Source of the DNA: Nostoc piscinale CENA21
GTDB lineage: Bacteria; Cyanobacteriota; Cyanobacteriia; Cyanobacteriales; Nostocaceae
Direction: 5' to 3'
DNA: 64,000 bases
Assembly: GCF_001298445.1 (NCBI RefSeq)
Contig: NZ_CP012036.1
Span: 2,607,263-2,671,262, forward strand
How positions within the stretch are numbered: the first letter of the stretch is position 1; every line of letters begins with the position of its first letter. Position numbers and translations under genes: made by a program. Below are positions 38,119-48,738 of the stretch, in pieces. Below the pieces are notes generated by a model. It did no database searches. It was given only the letters and a program-made list of their open reading frames with translations, and was not told the origin of the DNA.

Positions 38119-40686
38119 TTAAGACCAATTCCCTACCAAAACAAAGGCAGACCAAAAGAACGGATCACGGAAATCGGTTTGGCGAATCAGATTAATTTGG
38201 GCTTGTCTTAATGCTTCAGCTTTGGTGATTTTGGGTTGTTTTAGCTGGTCATAAAAGCGAGTCATGAGCATTTGGGCAGCTTTATCTTTAACTGGCCAGA
38301 GTGTGGCAATGGTGGAACGTGCGCCGGATTTGACAGCTAAACCAGCTAGTCCCAGAGCCGCGCGATCATCCCCACTAGCTGTATCACAGGCACTCAGGAC
38401 TAATAATTCGATCGCTTTGGTAGAATTACCACTCCGATTTTTCAGGAGTTCAGACAACTCCTTGACGTTAACTTCGCCATCCCATGTCAGTAAGAAAGTA
38501 TTTTCCAGACGAGAACTAAATTGTCCGTGGGTGGCGAGGTGAACAACATTAGCCTTACTAGATTTGACATACTCAGCTAGGGCTTCACTGGTGAATTGTT
38601 GATTGAGCAATGTGGAAGAAGGGACTTTTTTAGATATTTGTTTCACTTCTGATTCCACTGCTGGTAAGGCACTAAAACCAGCACGAGATTCACTAATGCC
38701 CCCGACAATAGCATCAATGCGGTTTTGTTGGAGTGATTGAGCAGCCATCAGTTGTAATCCCGGTGAAAGCGCCACGGCATACTTTTCAATCAGATATTGT
38801 TTACCGTCGTACAAGGCGGCCATAGGGATATTTCGCAATCGACCATCTAAGACAAATACCAATGTCTTGGTATCTTTAAAGGTTTGATCAGCTTCTGCGG
38901 GACGAATTAGCCAGTCATAAATCTGTTGGGATAATTTCTCTCGCTCACTAGAGTCGGAAACTGGGTTAAGAGCCACCAGGAAATTCTCTAGAGTTTGGTC
39001 AATTTCCGCTTGAGATTTAGGAGTGGCATAGTAACGTAGTGGTTTTCCAGCTTGGGAGAAAATTATACCTAAGCGATCGCTTAAAATAATTGGATAAACT
39101 ACTGTTGCTGTGGGGTCAACTTGATCAATTTGCTGGGCTTTGTCTAAACAAGCTTCCCGGAAAAAGTTATCCAGTTCAGCAACTTGTAGTGATTCAATTA
39201 ATTCTCGTGCTTGAGTTAATGCTGTCTGGCTAGGTTGGTCATCTAGCAGTAAACTCACTAGTTGCCGATAAACAGGCTCGACACTTTCCCGGAAAGAAAA
39301 TTGGACATCAGGATTAACCGCGACCATATCCCCACGTAATGCCTTTAATGACTTAACGGCTTCGGTATAAGCTGTAATTGCTTGGGGACGGTTGCCTTGT
39401 TTTTTATACAACTTTCCGACCTGCCAAGCTGATTGAGCAATCAAATCATCTGCTTGAATTTCACGGGCAATCTTCAGGGATTTATCGGCTAATTCCTGTG
39501 CTTGAGACCACTGTTTTTTGCGACTGTAGAGTTCTGCCCATTCATGCAGTGCATAAGCTTGGGCGCTACTATCCTGAATTTTTTGGGCAGATTTAACAGT
39601 ATCTGCCATTAGTTGTGCCAACTCTTGACTAGGTAAAACTCGCTCTGAATTTTCTATGCGATTCATGGTGGCGACAAAGTTAATTGCTGCACCTAAAGAA
39701 CTATGACTAGGTGGCAGTTCAGCCAATTGTTGACGTAATTGTGGTGCAAGAGGAATGGCGTATTCTAGTTTGTCGTAATCCACCAAGAGTTTGAATCGAG
39801 CTAACCGCGCTTGTAAAGCTTCATTAGGGTTAGTAGCAGCTATTTCTGCATCTTCAAAGTAATTTAAGGCGGCTTCTGGGTCTTGGAAATCAGAAGCCAC
39901 CTTCCCCAAGCTCACCAAAATCGAACTTAATTGGGTTTTAGCTGCAATTTGGTTGGCTGCTGCTAAACTTTGTTCTAATACTGATTTGCTATTACGATCG
40001 CCAATGGCGTGTAATGCTAAACCCAGCGATCGCAACCCACTGACTTTAATTTCAGAATCTGGCATAGCTGCCAACTTTTGCGCTAAAGTCTCTAACTGTT
40101 GCTTAGAGCGACGATAAAATCCTAAACTTTGTAAGGCTTGGGCTTGGTTAATTTGACTACCTAGACTACCAATTTTATCCCCAGCCTGCTCATAATATTT
40201 TTGCGCTTTTTGCCAAATATCTAAGGCTGTTTCTGCTTTACCAGTGCGGAGTTGTAAATTGGCTTGAGTATTCAGTATTTGCGCCCAGATAATAGCATCG
40301 GCAGCCGGTTGTGCAGTTTGCAGAATTTTTACACTTTGGGTGATGGATTTTTCTGCTGCTTCCCATTGATTGAGTTCTTGTTGTGCTAAAGAAAGATAAC
40401 TCAAACTTAAGGCCTCGTTGGAGCGATCGCCTTGGTTATGGTAACTTTGTACTGCCATTTGCCATGCGTTCACTGCTTCTGCAAAGCTACCAGATTGGTA
40501 AAGTTTTCGTCCTTGTTCTAGCCAATTTGTAGATTCTGTAGCAGATACATTGAGATTAAGACTAGCAACAGAATTGGTCGAGACAGGTCGAGATGCTTGA
40601 GCCGGTGTGATTGTTATTGCCAAGCACAAACTCATAACACTCAGACTGATATATAACCAACGACGTTGTTGAATGAGGAATTTCAT
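38119..40686 (-). CDS. TPR-CHAT domain protein (caspase-like peptidase family)
   Basis: 855 residues. Signal-like N-terminus (about 10-32), TPR repeats over about 50-460 (WLEQGRKLYQSGSFAEAVNAWQ, AIIWAQILNTQANLQLRTGKAETALDIW, QVGKLYKKQGNRPQAITAYTEAV), then a CHAT domain (about 580-855). Both catalytic-type residues are present: His720 in VVHLATHGQF and Cys767 in LVLSACDTASGDD. CHAT proteins are relatives of caspases and separase; some are bacterial effectors, but most cyanobacterial ones are uncharacterised. Lies between DUF928 and a haemagglutinin remnant on the same strand, a recurring cyanobacterial neighbourhood. An export signal would place it in the periplasm or outside. Confidence 0.9.
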   Translation of the reverse strand: MKFLIQQRRWLYISLSVMSLCLAITITPAQASRPVSTNSVASLNLNVSATESTNWLEQGRKLYQSGSFAEAVNAWQMAVQSYHNQGDRSNEALSLSYLSLAQQELNQWEAAEKSITQSVKILQTAQPAADAIIWAQILNTQANLQLRTGKAETALDIWQKAQKYYEQAGDKIGSLGSQINQAQALQSLGFYRRSKQQLETLAQKLAAMPDSEIKVSGLRSLGLALHAIGDRNSKSVLEQSLAAANQIAAKTQLSSILVSLGKVASDFQDPEAALNYFEDAEIAATNPNEALQARLARFKLLVDYDKLEYAIPLAPQLRQQLAELPPSHSSLGAAINFVATMNRIENSERVLPSQELAQLMADTVKSAQKIQDSSAQAYALHEWAELYSRKKQWSQAQELADKSLKIAREIQADDLIAQSAWQVGKLYKKQGNRPQAITAYTEAVKSLKALRGDMVAVNPDVQFSFRESVEPVYRQLVSLLLDDQPSQTALTQARELIESLQVAELDNFFREACLDKAQQIDQVDPTATVVYPIILSDRLGIIFSQAGKPLRYYATPKSQAEIDQTLENFLVALNPVSDSSEREKLSQQIYDWLIRPAEADQTFKDTKTLVFVLDGRLRNIPMAALYDGKQYLIEKYAVALSPGLQLMAAQSLQQNRIDAIVGGISESRAGFSALPAVESEVKQISKKVPSSTLLNQQFTSEALAEYVKSSKANVVHLATHGQFSSRLENTFLLTWDGEVNVKELSELLKNRSGNSTKAIELLVLSACDTASGDDRAALGLAGLAVKSGARSTIATLWPVKDKAAQMLMTRFYDQLKQPKITKAEALRQAQINLIRQTDFRDPFFWSAFVLVGNWS

Positions 40687-40758
40687 AGTTAGTTATAGAT
40701 TAAGAGTAGAGAGAAGAAATTTAGAGAGTCAATTGACATTACGTCGCCAAGAAGTTTT

Positions 40759-41067
40759 TTACACAAGCACTGGTGCAGTAGGAGGAGGTGCTTGTGCGTT
40801 CATAGTGCCAAATTTACGCAATGCAGAGATATCAGAAATATCTGACCAAGAGCGATCGCTTTTACGACTAACAATATTTTGGATATGAGAATTACGACTA
40901 AAAGTTACAGAGCCGTTGCTGGGAAACGAGAATTGCCTGAAGCTCTGAAATAAATTATGCCCAACAACAGTGCCATCAGTGATTTGAATAGGGTTGCTCA
41001 CTCTTAATGGCAAGAGCATCGAACTCAAGAGTATTAGATTCACCAAACCCATTAAGACTCCCTTCAT
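40759..41067 (-). pseudogene. Remnant of a filamentous-haemagglutinin-type (TPS) secreted protein
   Basis: 102 codons. After a hydrophobic start (MKGVLMGLVNLILLSSMLL) comes NPIQITDGTVVGHNLFQSF, then RQFSFPSNGSVTFSR and HIQNIVSR, the start of the haemagglutinin/TPS secretion domain (usual form I-x-G-G-T...G-x-N-L-F-H-S-F...F-S-V..G-x-x-A-x-F...I-x-N-I-[IL]-[SG]-R). Right after IVSR the family pattern stops and an unrelated Ser/Asp-rich tail ends the frame. Full-length proteins have 700 or more residues, so this is an internal deletion or decayed end. It lies 72 bases upstream of the CHAT gene. Confidence 0.65.
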
Positions 41068-41181
41068 AAACTAGTCGCCGTACCCTATGTTTAGTATTCC
41101 CACAATGACCTAGTTTTTAACTGCACTAGCAAAAAAGGAAGTGGTGAGTAGAGACTGGGAGTGCTGACAGGTGATTGATTT

Positions 41182-41285
41182 GGGGTGTCATACCATTTCA
41201 TGAAATGTTTCATACAGATGCAAACCTTAAAAAGTTTGCTGCATCTAGGTTTTTTAATTGCGAATTGCGAATTGTGAATTGGTAT
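41182..41285 (+). repeat. Dispersed repeat with terminal GCGAATT heptads (copy 2)
   Basis: GGGGTGTCATACCATTTCA, ATACAGATGCAAACCTT, GCATCTAGG and then AATTGCGAATTGCGAATTG ending GAATTGGTAT: the same block order as 7114-7262, with fewer heptads. Confidence 0.8.
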
Positions 41286-41336
41286 CAGGTGTAAGGGTTT
41301 TATATACATACACCCCTACACCCTTCCCGAAACCTA

Positions 41337-43727
41337 TCATCTACCATTAAATTTCCCTGTGTAAGTTAATGGCGATCGCTCAATTTCTGATTGCCAAATT
41401 GGTGATTTATCAAGATAAATCAACCATTTGCCATCAGCGGCAGATTTATATAGCCATTTATTACCTAAGCAGATGTTTGATGGCATTTGCGATAGCTCAC
41501 TGGGTAGTGCTTTTCCTTGGTAAATAGCTGCTTTTACTTGTAAGACTTTTTGCAGCATTTCTGATTCCAACATCAGATAATGAGCCTTCAACACCTGTTT
41601 AACATAGCTGGGACTAATTGTGGCATTTTGAGGAAAATACTGTTTTTCTAAATCTTGCACATTCAGAGAACAAAGATTATCTTTTTTCTGGGTGATCGCC
41701 GTATATAATTCTTGATTGAGTTTAAAGTTATTAATTCCATACCAATCACGATACAACTGAGATAGTTGCGTATCTTTTTCTGGAGGAATGATTTTCTCTA
41801 AACCTTGCAACTGTGAAAAAGCTTCTGTATTTAATGCCTGAATCATGGCTTGGGTATAGTCTTTTTCTAGCAATCGCTGTTGCCAAACTACAGGTAAATT
41901 ATCAATTTTTTTCCAGCACGCGGAGTTGCGATCGCCTAATAATTAGATTCACCAGTTGACCAATCAAGGATGGTTCATCTTGTAATGATTCACTGAGTTT
42001 CCAAGATGCTTCTAAAGATTTCAGCATCTCTTGGGTATTTCTTTGCTGTTGTTTATCTAAAATATCAATTATTAATAAACGTTGTAAATTCACCATCCCG
42101 ATATAGCTAGGACTAGGAGCATTAAAATCTCCTTCTTTGACCCACTTATAATCTATACCCCAACGTGGTATTGCATCATTTAATAGCAAGTTACGAATAG
42201 TAGTGATCGCAGTTTTGTTTTTATTAATGTAACTACGCAATCTTTTATCTAACTTATGATTAAATGCCTGTGATTTATCATTAAAATGTTTCTGCAACAA
42301 GTCCGCAACATCAACAAAAGCTAAAACCTTATTTTCGGGTATTTTAAACTCTTGACTATGTACAGTTAAAACATTGAACCCTAATTGTAAAGCTGCTATC
42401 TCTTGAATTTTTCTAGCTGGGCTGTTCGCTTCTACAGAAAAATTATCAAATAACGCAAATATCTCTGATTTTATTTCTTGTTTTTGTGCCAGTAGAGAAG
42501 GTTTTGCTGCTTCTAAAACAGGTGTAATTTTCTTAAAAAAACTATCTACAATTGGATTAAAGCTAACTTCTTCAGTCATCACTGTCAAAATATCATATTC
42601 AGTAATTTCCAAAGCTCCTAATGCTAAATAATATTTTTGTAGAGCGTCGAGATATTTACCCTCTTTGGCTAGTTTATCAGCAGTTTGTAAAATCTGTGTC
42701 TTTTGAGGTTGATTAATTTCGAGAATTTTAGCCTGATACTTTTTAAAATTCTCTATTTCTTGGTTGATAGTTGTTGTTTCTTCTGGACTAAGACTTACTT
42801 TGGTAGAATATTGAGGACAAGCAAATAAATTATTGAAGGGTAGATTTTTAAATTTTTCTAAATCTAGAGATACCTTTTCTGGCACTTCACAAACAATTGT
42901 TTTTGGCTGTTCTATTTTAGATTGATTTCGTCTCACTATCCCCAGATAACTTTTTTTTTGTTTGTCTAGGAAACAATGCAATGCTAATAATCCCATTTTG
43001 GAGATTATTGATTGGTAATAATTCAATTTTTAAGTCTTGATTTGAGACGAATTTATTTATGGAAAACCCAAAAAGCTGATCAATATCATCCGTAAAGGCT
43101 TGATTCTGGGAATAATATTGCTGTTGTAAAGAATTAAGCAGACTCACTATTAATCTCTGCTCTTTTTCCTTGTCTAACTGTTCAAATGTTTGATTTTCGT
43201 TCTCACTCAGTTCTAATGTTCTAAACCCAGAGGGACATTCAATACCTTGATTCTTGACAAATTTAGTTGGTAATTTGGGAATTATTAATTGATTTTGCTC
43301 ACTTTCACATAAAGTTGAGAGTGTAATATACTCATTTGTATCTGTTGTAGTCAAGGTAACAAAGTTAACATAAGTACGAGAGTTATTTTGCTGTGGTAAT
43401 AATACAGTCATGGCAATTTTTTTTAGCTTTTTTATCAGTAAATATTTGCCATTGATAACCAGGGATACTATTTTCTAGATCATCTATTCCTAATTGTTTA
43501 ATTTGAGTGGCAAAAACTTGCTGTTCTAGAAAATATGCTTGTTGGACACGACCTACTGAACCTAACCTGAATAAGATTTGCTTTTTCAAATCTAGTTCTT
43601 GGACAGATATTTGTTGATGTTGTTTGTCAGTAACAGTATTTGCTGTGACATTTGATGGTGTAGTTAAACAACAAATAAAACTAAGACTGGATAATAAACC
43701 AAATAAAGATAATTTCATTGGAGTCAT
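41337..43727 (-). CDS. Secreted protein with two tandem PilA-like head domains and a large helical C-terminus (three frameshifts)
   Basis: About 795 residues when four frames are joined. Signal peptide (KLSLFGLLSSLSFICCLTTP). First pilin-type head at about 50-160: FRLGSVGRVQQAYFLEQQV-type helix, GYQWQI strand, AMTVLLPQ, RTYVNFVTL and a closing LCES. Second head at about 220-345: QQQYYSQNQAFTDDI, KIELLPINN, SYLGIVR and TIVCEV. This is the pattern of cyanobacterial PilA C-terminal domains, but without the N-terminal pilin helix or prepilin cleavage site. Then about 450 residues of mostly helix with no family I know. Breaks are in T9 42951-42959, T8 43417-43424 and T7 41906-41912; removing one base in each gives continuous sequence. 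Possibly a pilus-binding or minor-pilin-like secreted protein; this is inferred. Confidence 0.6.
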
Positions 43728-44320
43728 GTGTTTATTTAGTAAGTAATAATTAATTGTTCATACTAAATTGAATACAGATAGTCTGTGGCTAAACTTCAAA
43801 ATCTAAAATTCTCATACCAATTCTATGAGAGGTTACACTTTATAAATTCTGAAGAGATTTTGTATACAACATCTCTACAACAACCTATTAATTGCCTCTT
43901 CATACAAAAACGGTATAACTTAGTATTATTACCTGTTATAGATTGTTTTAACGACAAACTACATCCCTAGCATTACTTAAAATGTGGGAGTGAGGGTGTA
44001 AGGATGAAGGGTTTTGAACACACCTAGGGAGCATCCACTTTTGTCAGAAATAGTCAAATGGCAATTCTATGTGAGTCTGCATTGAATTTTTTATCTCTTC
44101 TTTCTTTGTGTTCTTTGCGCTCTTTGTGGTTCGTTCTTTAATCAGTGCATCTTCATACAGAATTGGTATAGGCCGTGTAATTTCTGTTATTTTACTAAAG
44201 TGATTTGCTAAAATTAGCAATCTTAAATCAATTAATCAAACCTCCACGATTCCAACACATAGTAATACTGGTAAAGTTGCAAAAGAACAAGCATCTAGTG
44301 TCAGCCAAGAGGAAAGTATT
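43728..44320. other. Intergenic region, no gene seen
   Basis: 593 bases between divergent genes. Contains the gene-end type sequence GTGTTCTTTGCGCTCTTTGT (about 44108) and two GAATTGGTAT-type motifs in opposite directions (about 43815 and 44160) that recall the ends of the heptad repeat. A 61-codon ORF here shows no family features. The GAGGAAAG at 44309-44316 is the ribosome-binding site of the next gene. Confidence 0.5.
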
Positions 44321-45328
44321 GTGAAAGCCGTCTTAATGAAAGCAGCCGGTAGTCCCGAAGTGCTGCAATTACAGGAAGTCCCAACCCCTAGTATTCCTTT
44401 GGATAATACTCAACTTTTAGTTCGTTTGGTAGCGGCGGGGATTAATCCGATTGATACGAAACTGCGTAAACGTGGCACTTTTTACCCTGATCAAATGCCG
44501 GCAATTTTAGGATGTGATGGTGCTGGTGTTGTGGAAGCTGTGGGTGCTGGTGTACAAAAGTTTCGTCCAGGAGATGCAGTTTATTTCTGCTATGGTGGCT
44601 TGGGTGGACACCAAGGTAATTATGCAGAATATACAGTTGTCGATGAGCGATTTGTAGCGCGTAAACCTGCATCTGTGTCTTTTGCGGAAGCAGCCGCCGC
44701 ACCATTAGTATTGATTACGGCTTGGGAAGCTTTATACGAACGGGGGAGATTAGAACCAGGGGAACGGGTGCTAATTCATGCTGGCGCTGGTGGTGTCGGA
44801 CACGTAGCCATTCAACTGGCGAAACTCAAAAATGCTGCTGTCGCCACAACGGTGAGTACTCCGGAAAAAGCGGATTTTGTGCAGCAACTTGGCGCAGATT
44901 ACCCGATATTTTACAAACAAACAGACTTTGTTCAAGCTACTTTAGATTGGACTGATGGCGGAGGTGTAGATTTAGCTTTTGATACCGTAGGTGGTGAAAC
45001 TTTTCAAAAAACCTTTCCGGCGGTGCGGGTGTATGGTGATATTGTGACGATTCTGGAACCTGATGCTAATACTGTGTGGAAAACGGCGCGGAATCGCAAT
45101 CTTCGCATAGGGTTGGAATTGATGCTGACACCGATGTTGTTGGGAATGGATGAAAGTCTGCAACATCATGGGGAAATTTTAGAACAATGCGCGAATTGGA
45201 TGGAACAAGGGAAGCTGAAAATTCAGGTTAATCATCAATTTCCGTTAAAAGATGCAGCAAAAGCCCATGAATTAATTGAAACTGGTGCGATCGCGGGTAA
45301 AATTGTGCTGCTGATTAGTGATGAATAA
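44321..45328 (+). CDS. Zinc-type alcohol dehydrogenase/quinone oxidoreductase (MDR family)
   Basis: 335 residues, GTG start supported by GAGGAAAG five bases upstream. GroES-like domain (LVRLVAAGINPIDTKLRKRG, ILGCDGAGVVEAVG), then a Rossmann fold with the NADPH motif IHAGAGGVGHVAIQLAKL (A-x-x-G-V-G) and AFDTVGGETFQKTFP. It lacks the four-cysteine structural zinc loop, which points to the quinone oxidoreductase (QOR/zeta-crystallin) branch. Likely reduces quinones or enones with NADPH. Convergence with neighbours gives no pathway hint. Confidence 0.88.
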   Translation: MKAVLMKAAGSPEVLQLQEVPTPSIPLDNTQLLVRLVAAGINPIDTKLRKRGTFYPDQMPAILGCDGAGVVEAVGAGVQKFRPGDAVYFCYGGLGGHQGNYAEYTVVDERFVARKPASVSFAEAAAAPLVLITAWEALYERGRLEPGERVLIHAGAGGVGHVAIQLAKLKNAAVATTVSTPEKADFVQQLGADYPIFYKQTDFVQATLDWTDGGGVDLAFDTVGGETFQKTFPAVRVYGDIVTILEPDANTVWKTARNRNLRIGLELMLTPMLLGMDESLQHHGEILEQCANWMEQGKLKIQVNHQFPLKDAAKAHELIETGAIAGKIVLLISDE

Positions 45329-45365
45329 CTGACATTTGAGTAATTTATTTTTTCAACGCCAAGGT

Positions 45366-47567
45366 ATGCTGAGAAAAGCCCAGAGGTTCGCTCATAATCT
45401 GATGTTTTGTGTTCCTCTGTGGTTTATTTTTGATTTTTTCACTACCTGCGTCTGCTGTCGCTGCACAAACGCAACTAGAACGCACACCCCTAACGCTGGA
45501 AATTTTACAAGAAAGAATAGGTAAACCAAGACTCCGCGAAGGTAATTTAACTGTTGATTTGCGGCAGATGGTGATTGATTTGCGTCCAGAAAATAGCAAT
45601 TTTCGGGATGCTTTTTATCAGTTGTTGCGGAAAGAATTGCAAAAGGCTGGTGCAAAACCTTTGGGTCTAGACTTGAGCTATTCTATAGTTCAAGGTGATT
45701 TTATTGGGAGTGATTTAGGTTTACGTACACCTTTATATGCTCAAGCGATCGCACCAATTTTCACTGTTACCGAACAAGCACAATTAGAAAGTTTACGTCT
45801 AGTTTGTTTACAGTTATTAGCCATTGCTTTACCTAACTCTAAAGATTGTCGCTCACTTTTGGCAACTGATTCAAATACTTCTGGTGAAATTAATGTTTTT
45901 CGTGGCACTTTAACGCTGGTAAATACTCGCTTTAATGGACAAGTAAATTTTCTAAATACTTTCTTTCTTCAGGCTGTAGATGCTCAAAATGCCACATTCT
46001 TACAACCAGCAAATTGGAGTGAAACTAGATTTAGTCGGCTAGTTAGCTTTATGAATGCAACTTTCCGGCAAGGTAGTAATTTTCAAGGTAGTATTTTTTT
46101 TGATAACGTTAATTTTAAACAAGCCCAATTTCAAGAACTGGCTGATTTTCGTAGTAGTTTTTTTTGTTCAATCTGCCAACTTTAATCAAGCTTTGTTTAA
46201 GCAGTTGGCTAAATTCAATAAAGTGCAATGGCGAAGTAATGTTAATTTTGCTGATGTTCGCTTTGCTGGTCAATTGCAATTTACGAAAGCGAATTTTCAT
46301 CAATTTATGTTATTGACAGAGGCAACTTTTGAACAAGCTGTGAGCTTTCGGGAAGCCCAATTTAATCAGCCTGTAAATTTACGCGGTGCTAGTATTCTCA
46401 ATTTAGCAGATTTTAGTGATGCAATTTTTGCGAAAACTGCTTTTTTTAAATGTGCCAGGATTGAGTTTTAATTCTAACCAAGCCAAAATCTTAGGAAATC
46501 TTGGTCAAATTGGTAAGAGATTTTGTGTACCAAGTTTACAAGGTAATCAAAATGTTTTACGGAATTTAAGTCAGAATTTTCGTCAGCAGCAGCAAATTGC
46601 CGATGCTAATCAATTGGAGTATCTCAAACAGCGACTCAAATTAATCGAGTTAAATCAAAGGTTGTTGAGAACAAATATTAATATTGCTTCTAGCACGCGG
46701 TTGAGAAATTTGGGTTTTTCCGCAACCCAAGCAGAAGAAATAATTAACCGTCGTCAGATCAGAATGTTTCGTAATAATACTGAGCTATTAACTTTAGCAG
46801 ATATTGATTTAGAAACATATCATAAATTGAGCGATCACCTGAGTTTTGGTGAACCTCTAGCTGTCGGTGGATGGATGTTACAAGCTTGGAGTTGGTTGGC
46901 TTTAAGTTTACTACTTTTATTAAGTGGTTATGGCACAAATTTTTGGTTAGCTTTTGGTGTGGGTGGTGTGGCGATCGCTTACTTTGGGTTACTCTTTTGG
47001 TTAGTAGACCGTTGTCGTCGTCTTCATCCTATACCAATAGTTCCCACTTGCTCCGAAACTGTTTCGATATTGTTAGGTTTTAGTTGTATAGAATTTTTCA
47101 GTTTATTAGCTATATTCCGCAATGCTGAACAGCCTTGGCTAACCTTGGGTTGTTTATTGATGATTATTATCCCAGTACCAATCACTTTAATAATTCGTTT
47201 ATATCAACAAGGACGCTATCATGATTTAATGGATGTTTCTTACTTCACCGAAGATGGAACATTCCGCCAATTAAGATTATTAATTGGACGTTTACCAGTG
47301 ATTCCCCGCAATCAAACATTTCGGGAAAGATATATGCCATTATTGAGCGATCGCCGTTGGAATTGGTTGAATTACTATGACTTTAGCTTGAATAATTTAG
47401 TGCGATTAGGATTTAATGATATTCGGTTGCGTGACCAACATTTACCAGGAATTATTGCTACCCTTGCTTGGTATCAATGGAGTTTGGGTGTAGTTTATAT
47501 TACCCTCATTTTGTGGACACTTTCGCGCACAATTCCTGGATTAAATTTACTGATTTATTTGAAATAA
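45366..47567 (+). CDS. Pentapeptide-repeat protein fused to a HhH-like segment and a polytopic membrane domain (two or three frameshifts)
   Basis: About 730 residues when rejoined. Signal peptide (LFLIFSLPASAVAA); a start at GTG 45409 is possible, and ATG 45366 needs one T fewer near 45436-45442. Residues about 30-170 precede pentapeptide repeats (about 165-350) with the A-[NDT]-F and V-[NS]-F rhythm, such as NATFLQPANW, VNFKQAQFQELADFRSSFF and QSANFNQALFKQLAKF. A helix-hairpin-helix-like part (LRNLGFSATQAEEIINRRQ) and four to five membrane helices follow. Breaks: T8 46158-46165 and T7 46441-46447. Repeats probably face the periplasm; the role is unknown. This fusion is unusual for pentapeptide proteins. 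Confidence 0.65.
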
Positions 47568-47602
47568 AGGATCAATATCTCATCTAAGCAACGGAGTTTT
47601 TT

Positions 47603-48463
47603 GTGGCTATCTTAAAAACCTTGGAACCTGGCGATGAAGCATTGCTCGAAAACTTTTTGTTGCAACACGCCGATACTTCAATGTTTTTGCGCTCAAATTG
47701 GCGCGAAGCAGGGTTACTTGACCAAGGTGCAAGATTTCAGGGAACATACATAGCGGCGATCGCTAATGAAACTATAGTTGCAGTCGCCGCACATTATTGG
47801 AATGGGATGATCATCGTCCAAGCGCCAGTGCATCTGGCGGAAGTGGTGCAAGCACTAGTCAACCAGTCCCATCGCCCAATTTTAGGAATTGCAGGCCCAG
47901 CAGTGCAAGTTGCAGCCACAAAGCAAGTTTTGGGACTAGTTGAACAACCAATTCAACTTGATGACAGTGAAATATTGTTATCTTTAACCTTGCAAAATTT
48001 ACAAGTACCTCCCGCTTTAGCATCAGGAGAAGTTGAATGTCGTTTACCTTACCCAGAAGAATTTGATTTACTTAGCTATTGGTGTGCTGACTATAATATC
48101 GAAGCCTTGGGACATCTCCACACGCCTGATTTAGTCTTAAATTGTCGTCGTGAGTTAGAAGCACGCCAAGCCAGAGCGAGACATTGGATTTTAGTAGCCC
48201 AAGATATGCCCATCGCTTATACAACTTTTAATGCTTGGCTACCTGATATTGTGCAGATTGGTGGCGTATGGACACCACCAGCCTTAAGGAGTAGAGGTTA
48301 CGCCAAATGTGTAGTAGCTGGCTCATTATTAGAAGCGCGATCGCACGGAGTTGAACGTGCTATCTTATTTACCAATCGAGAAAATTATCCAGCCCTAGCA
48401 GCATACCAAGCGATCGGTTTTCGTCCCACTGGCGAAGAATTTGGTTTGGTAATGTTTCAGTAA
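47603..48463 (+). CDS. GNAT-family N-acetyltransferase
   Basis: 286 residues, GTG start with GGAG about eight bases upstream. The N-terminal half (DEALLENFLLQHADTSMFLRSNWREAGL) is a degenerate GNAT-like domain; the C-terminal half has the acetyl-CoA site PPALRSRGYAKCVVAGSLLEARSHG (R/Q-x-x-G-x-A type) and the closing AILFTNRENYPALAAYQAIGFRPTGEEF. Members with this two-part layout acetylate amines or are of unknown substrate. 36 bases downstream of the pentapeptide gene on the same strand, perhaps co-transcribed. Confidence 0.85.
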   Translation: MAILKTLEPGDEALLENFLLQHADTSMFLRSNWREAGLLDQGARFQGTYIAAIANETIVAVAAHYWNGMIIVQAPVHLAEVVQALVNQSHRPILGIAGPAVQVAATKQVLGLVEQPIQLDDSEILLSLTLQNLQVPPALASGEVECRLPYPEEFDLLSYWCADYNIEALGHLHTPDLVLNCRRELEARQARARHWILVAQDMPIAYTTFNAWLPDIVQIGGVWTPPALRSRGYAKCVVAGSLLEARSHGVERAILFTNRENYPALAAYQAIGFRPTGEEFGLVMFQ

Positions 48464-48513
48464 ACATCAACATAAAGGGAACAGGGAAGGGATTTACACT
48501 CCTATCAAGCCTC

Positions 48514-48623
48514 AAGGGACTTGCAGAAAAGAAAATATCTAATTTTCGAGAGAGGATATTTTTCTTTTTCCCCCTGTCTCCTGCCTACGCAGTGATAGTA
48601 TATTTTTGAGTTGGAAGTCCCTT
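48514..48623. repeat. MITE-like element with AAGGGACTT ends
   Basis: AAGGGACTT (48514-48522) and AAGTCCCTT (48615-48623) are perfect 9-base inverted repeats around a 92-base, non-coding interior that itself folds (GAAAATATC against GATATTTTTC). Lies between the GNAT and ABC exporter genes. Confidence 0.55.
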
Positions 48624-48738
48624 ATGCCCAGTAAAACAGTTATGATTCAGCACATCTGTGCAGGAATCTCAAAACTCTTTCTCCCCCTGCTCCCTGCTCC
48701 TTTGCAGCCTTTATGATCAGTCTTTTAACGGTCACAAT

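Noticed and set aside
43785..43970. 61-codon ORF in the 43.7-44.3 kb gap
   Set aside because: AT-rich chance frame, no ribosome-binding site or family pattern.
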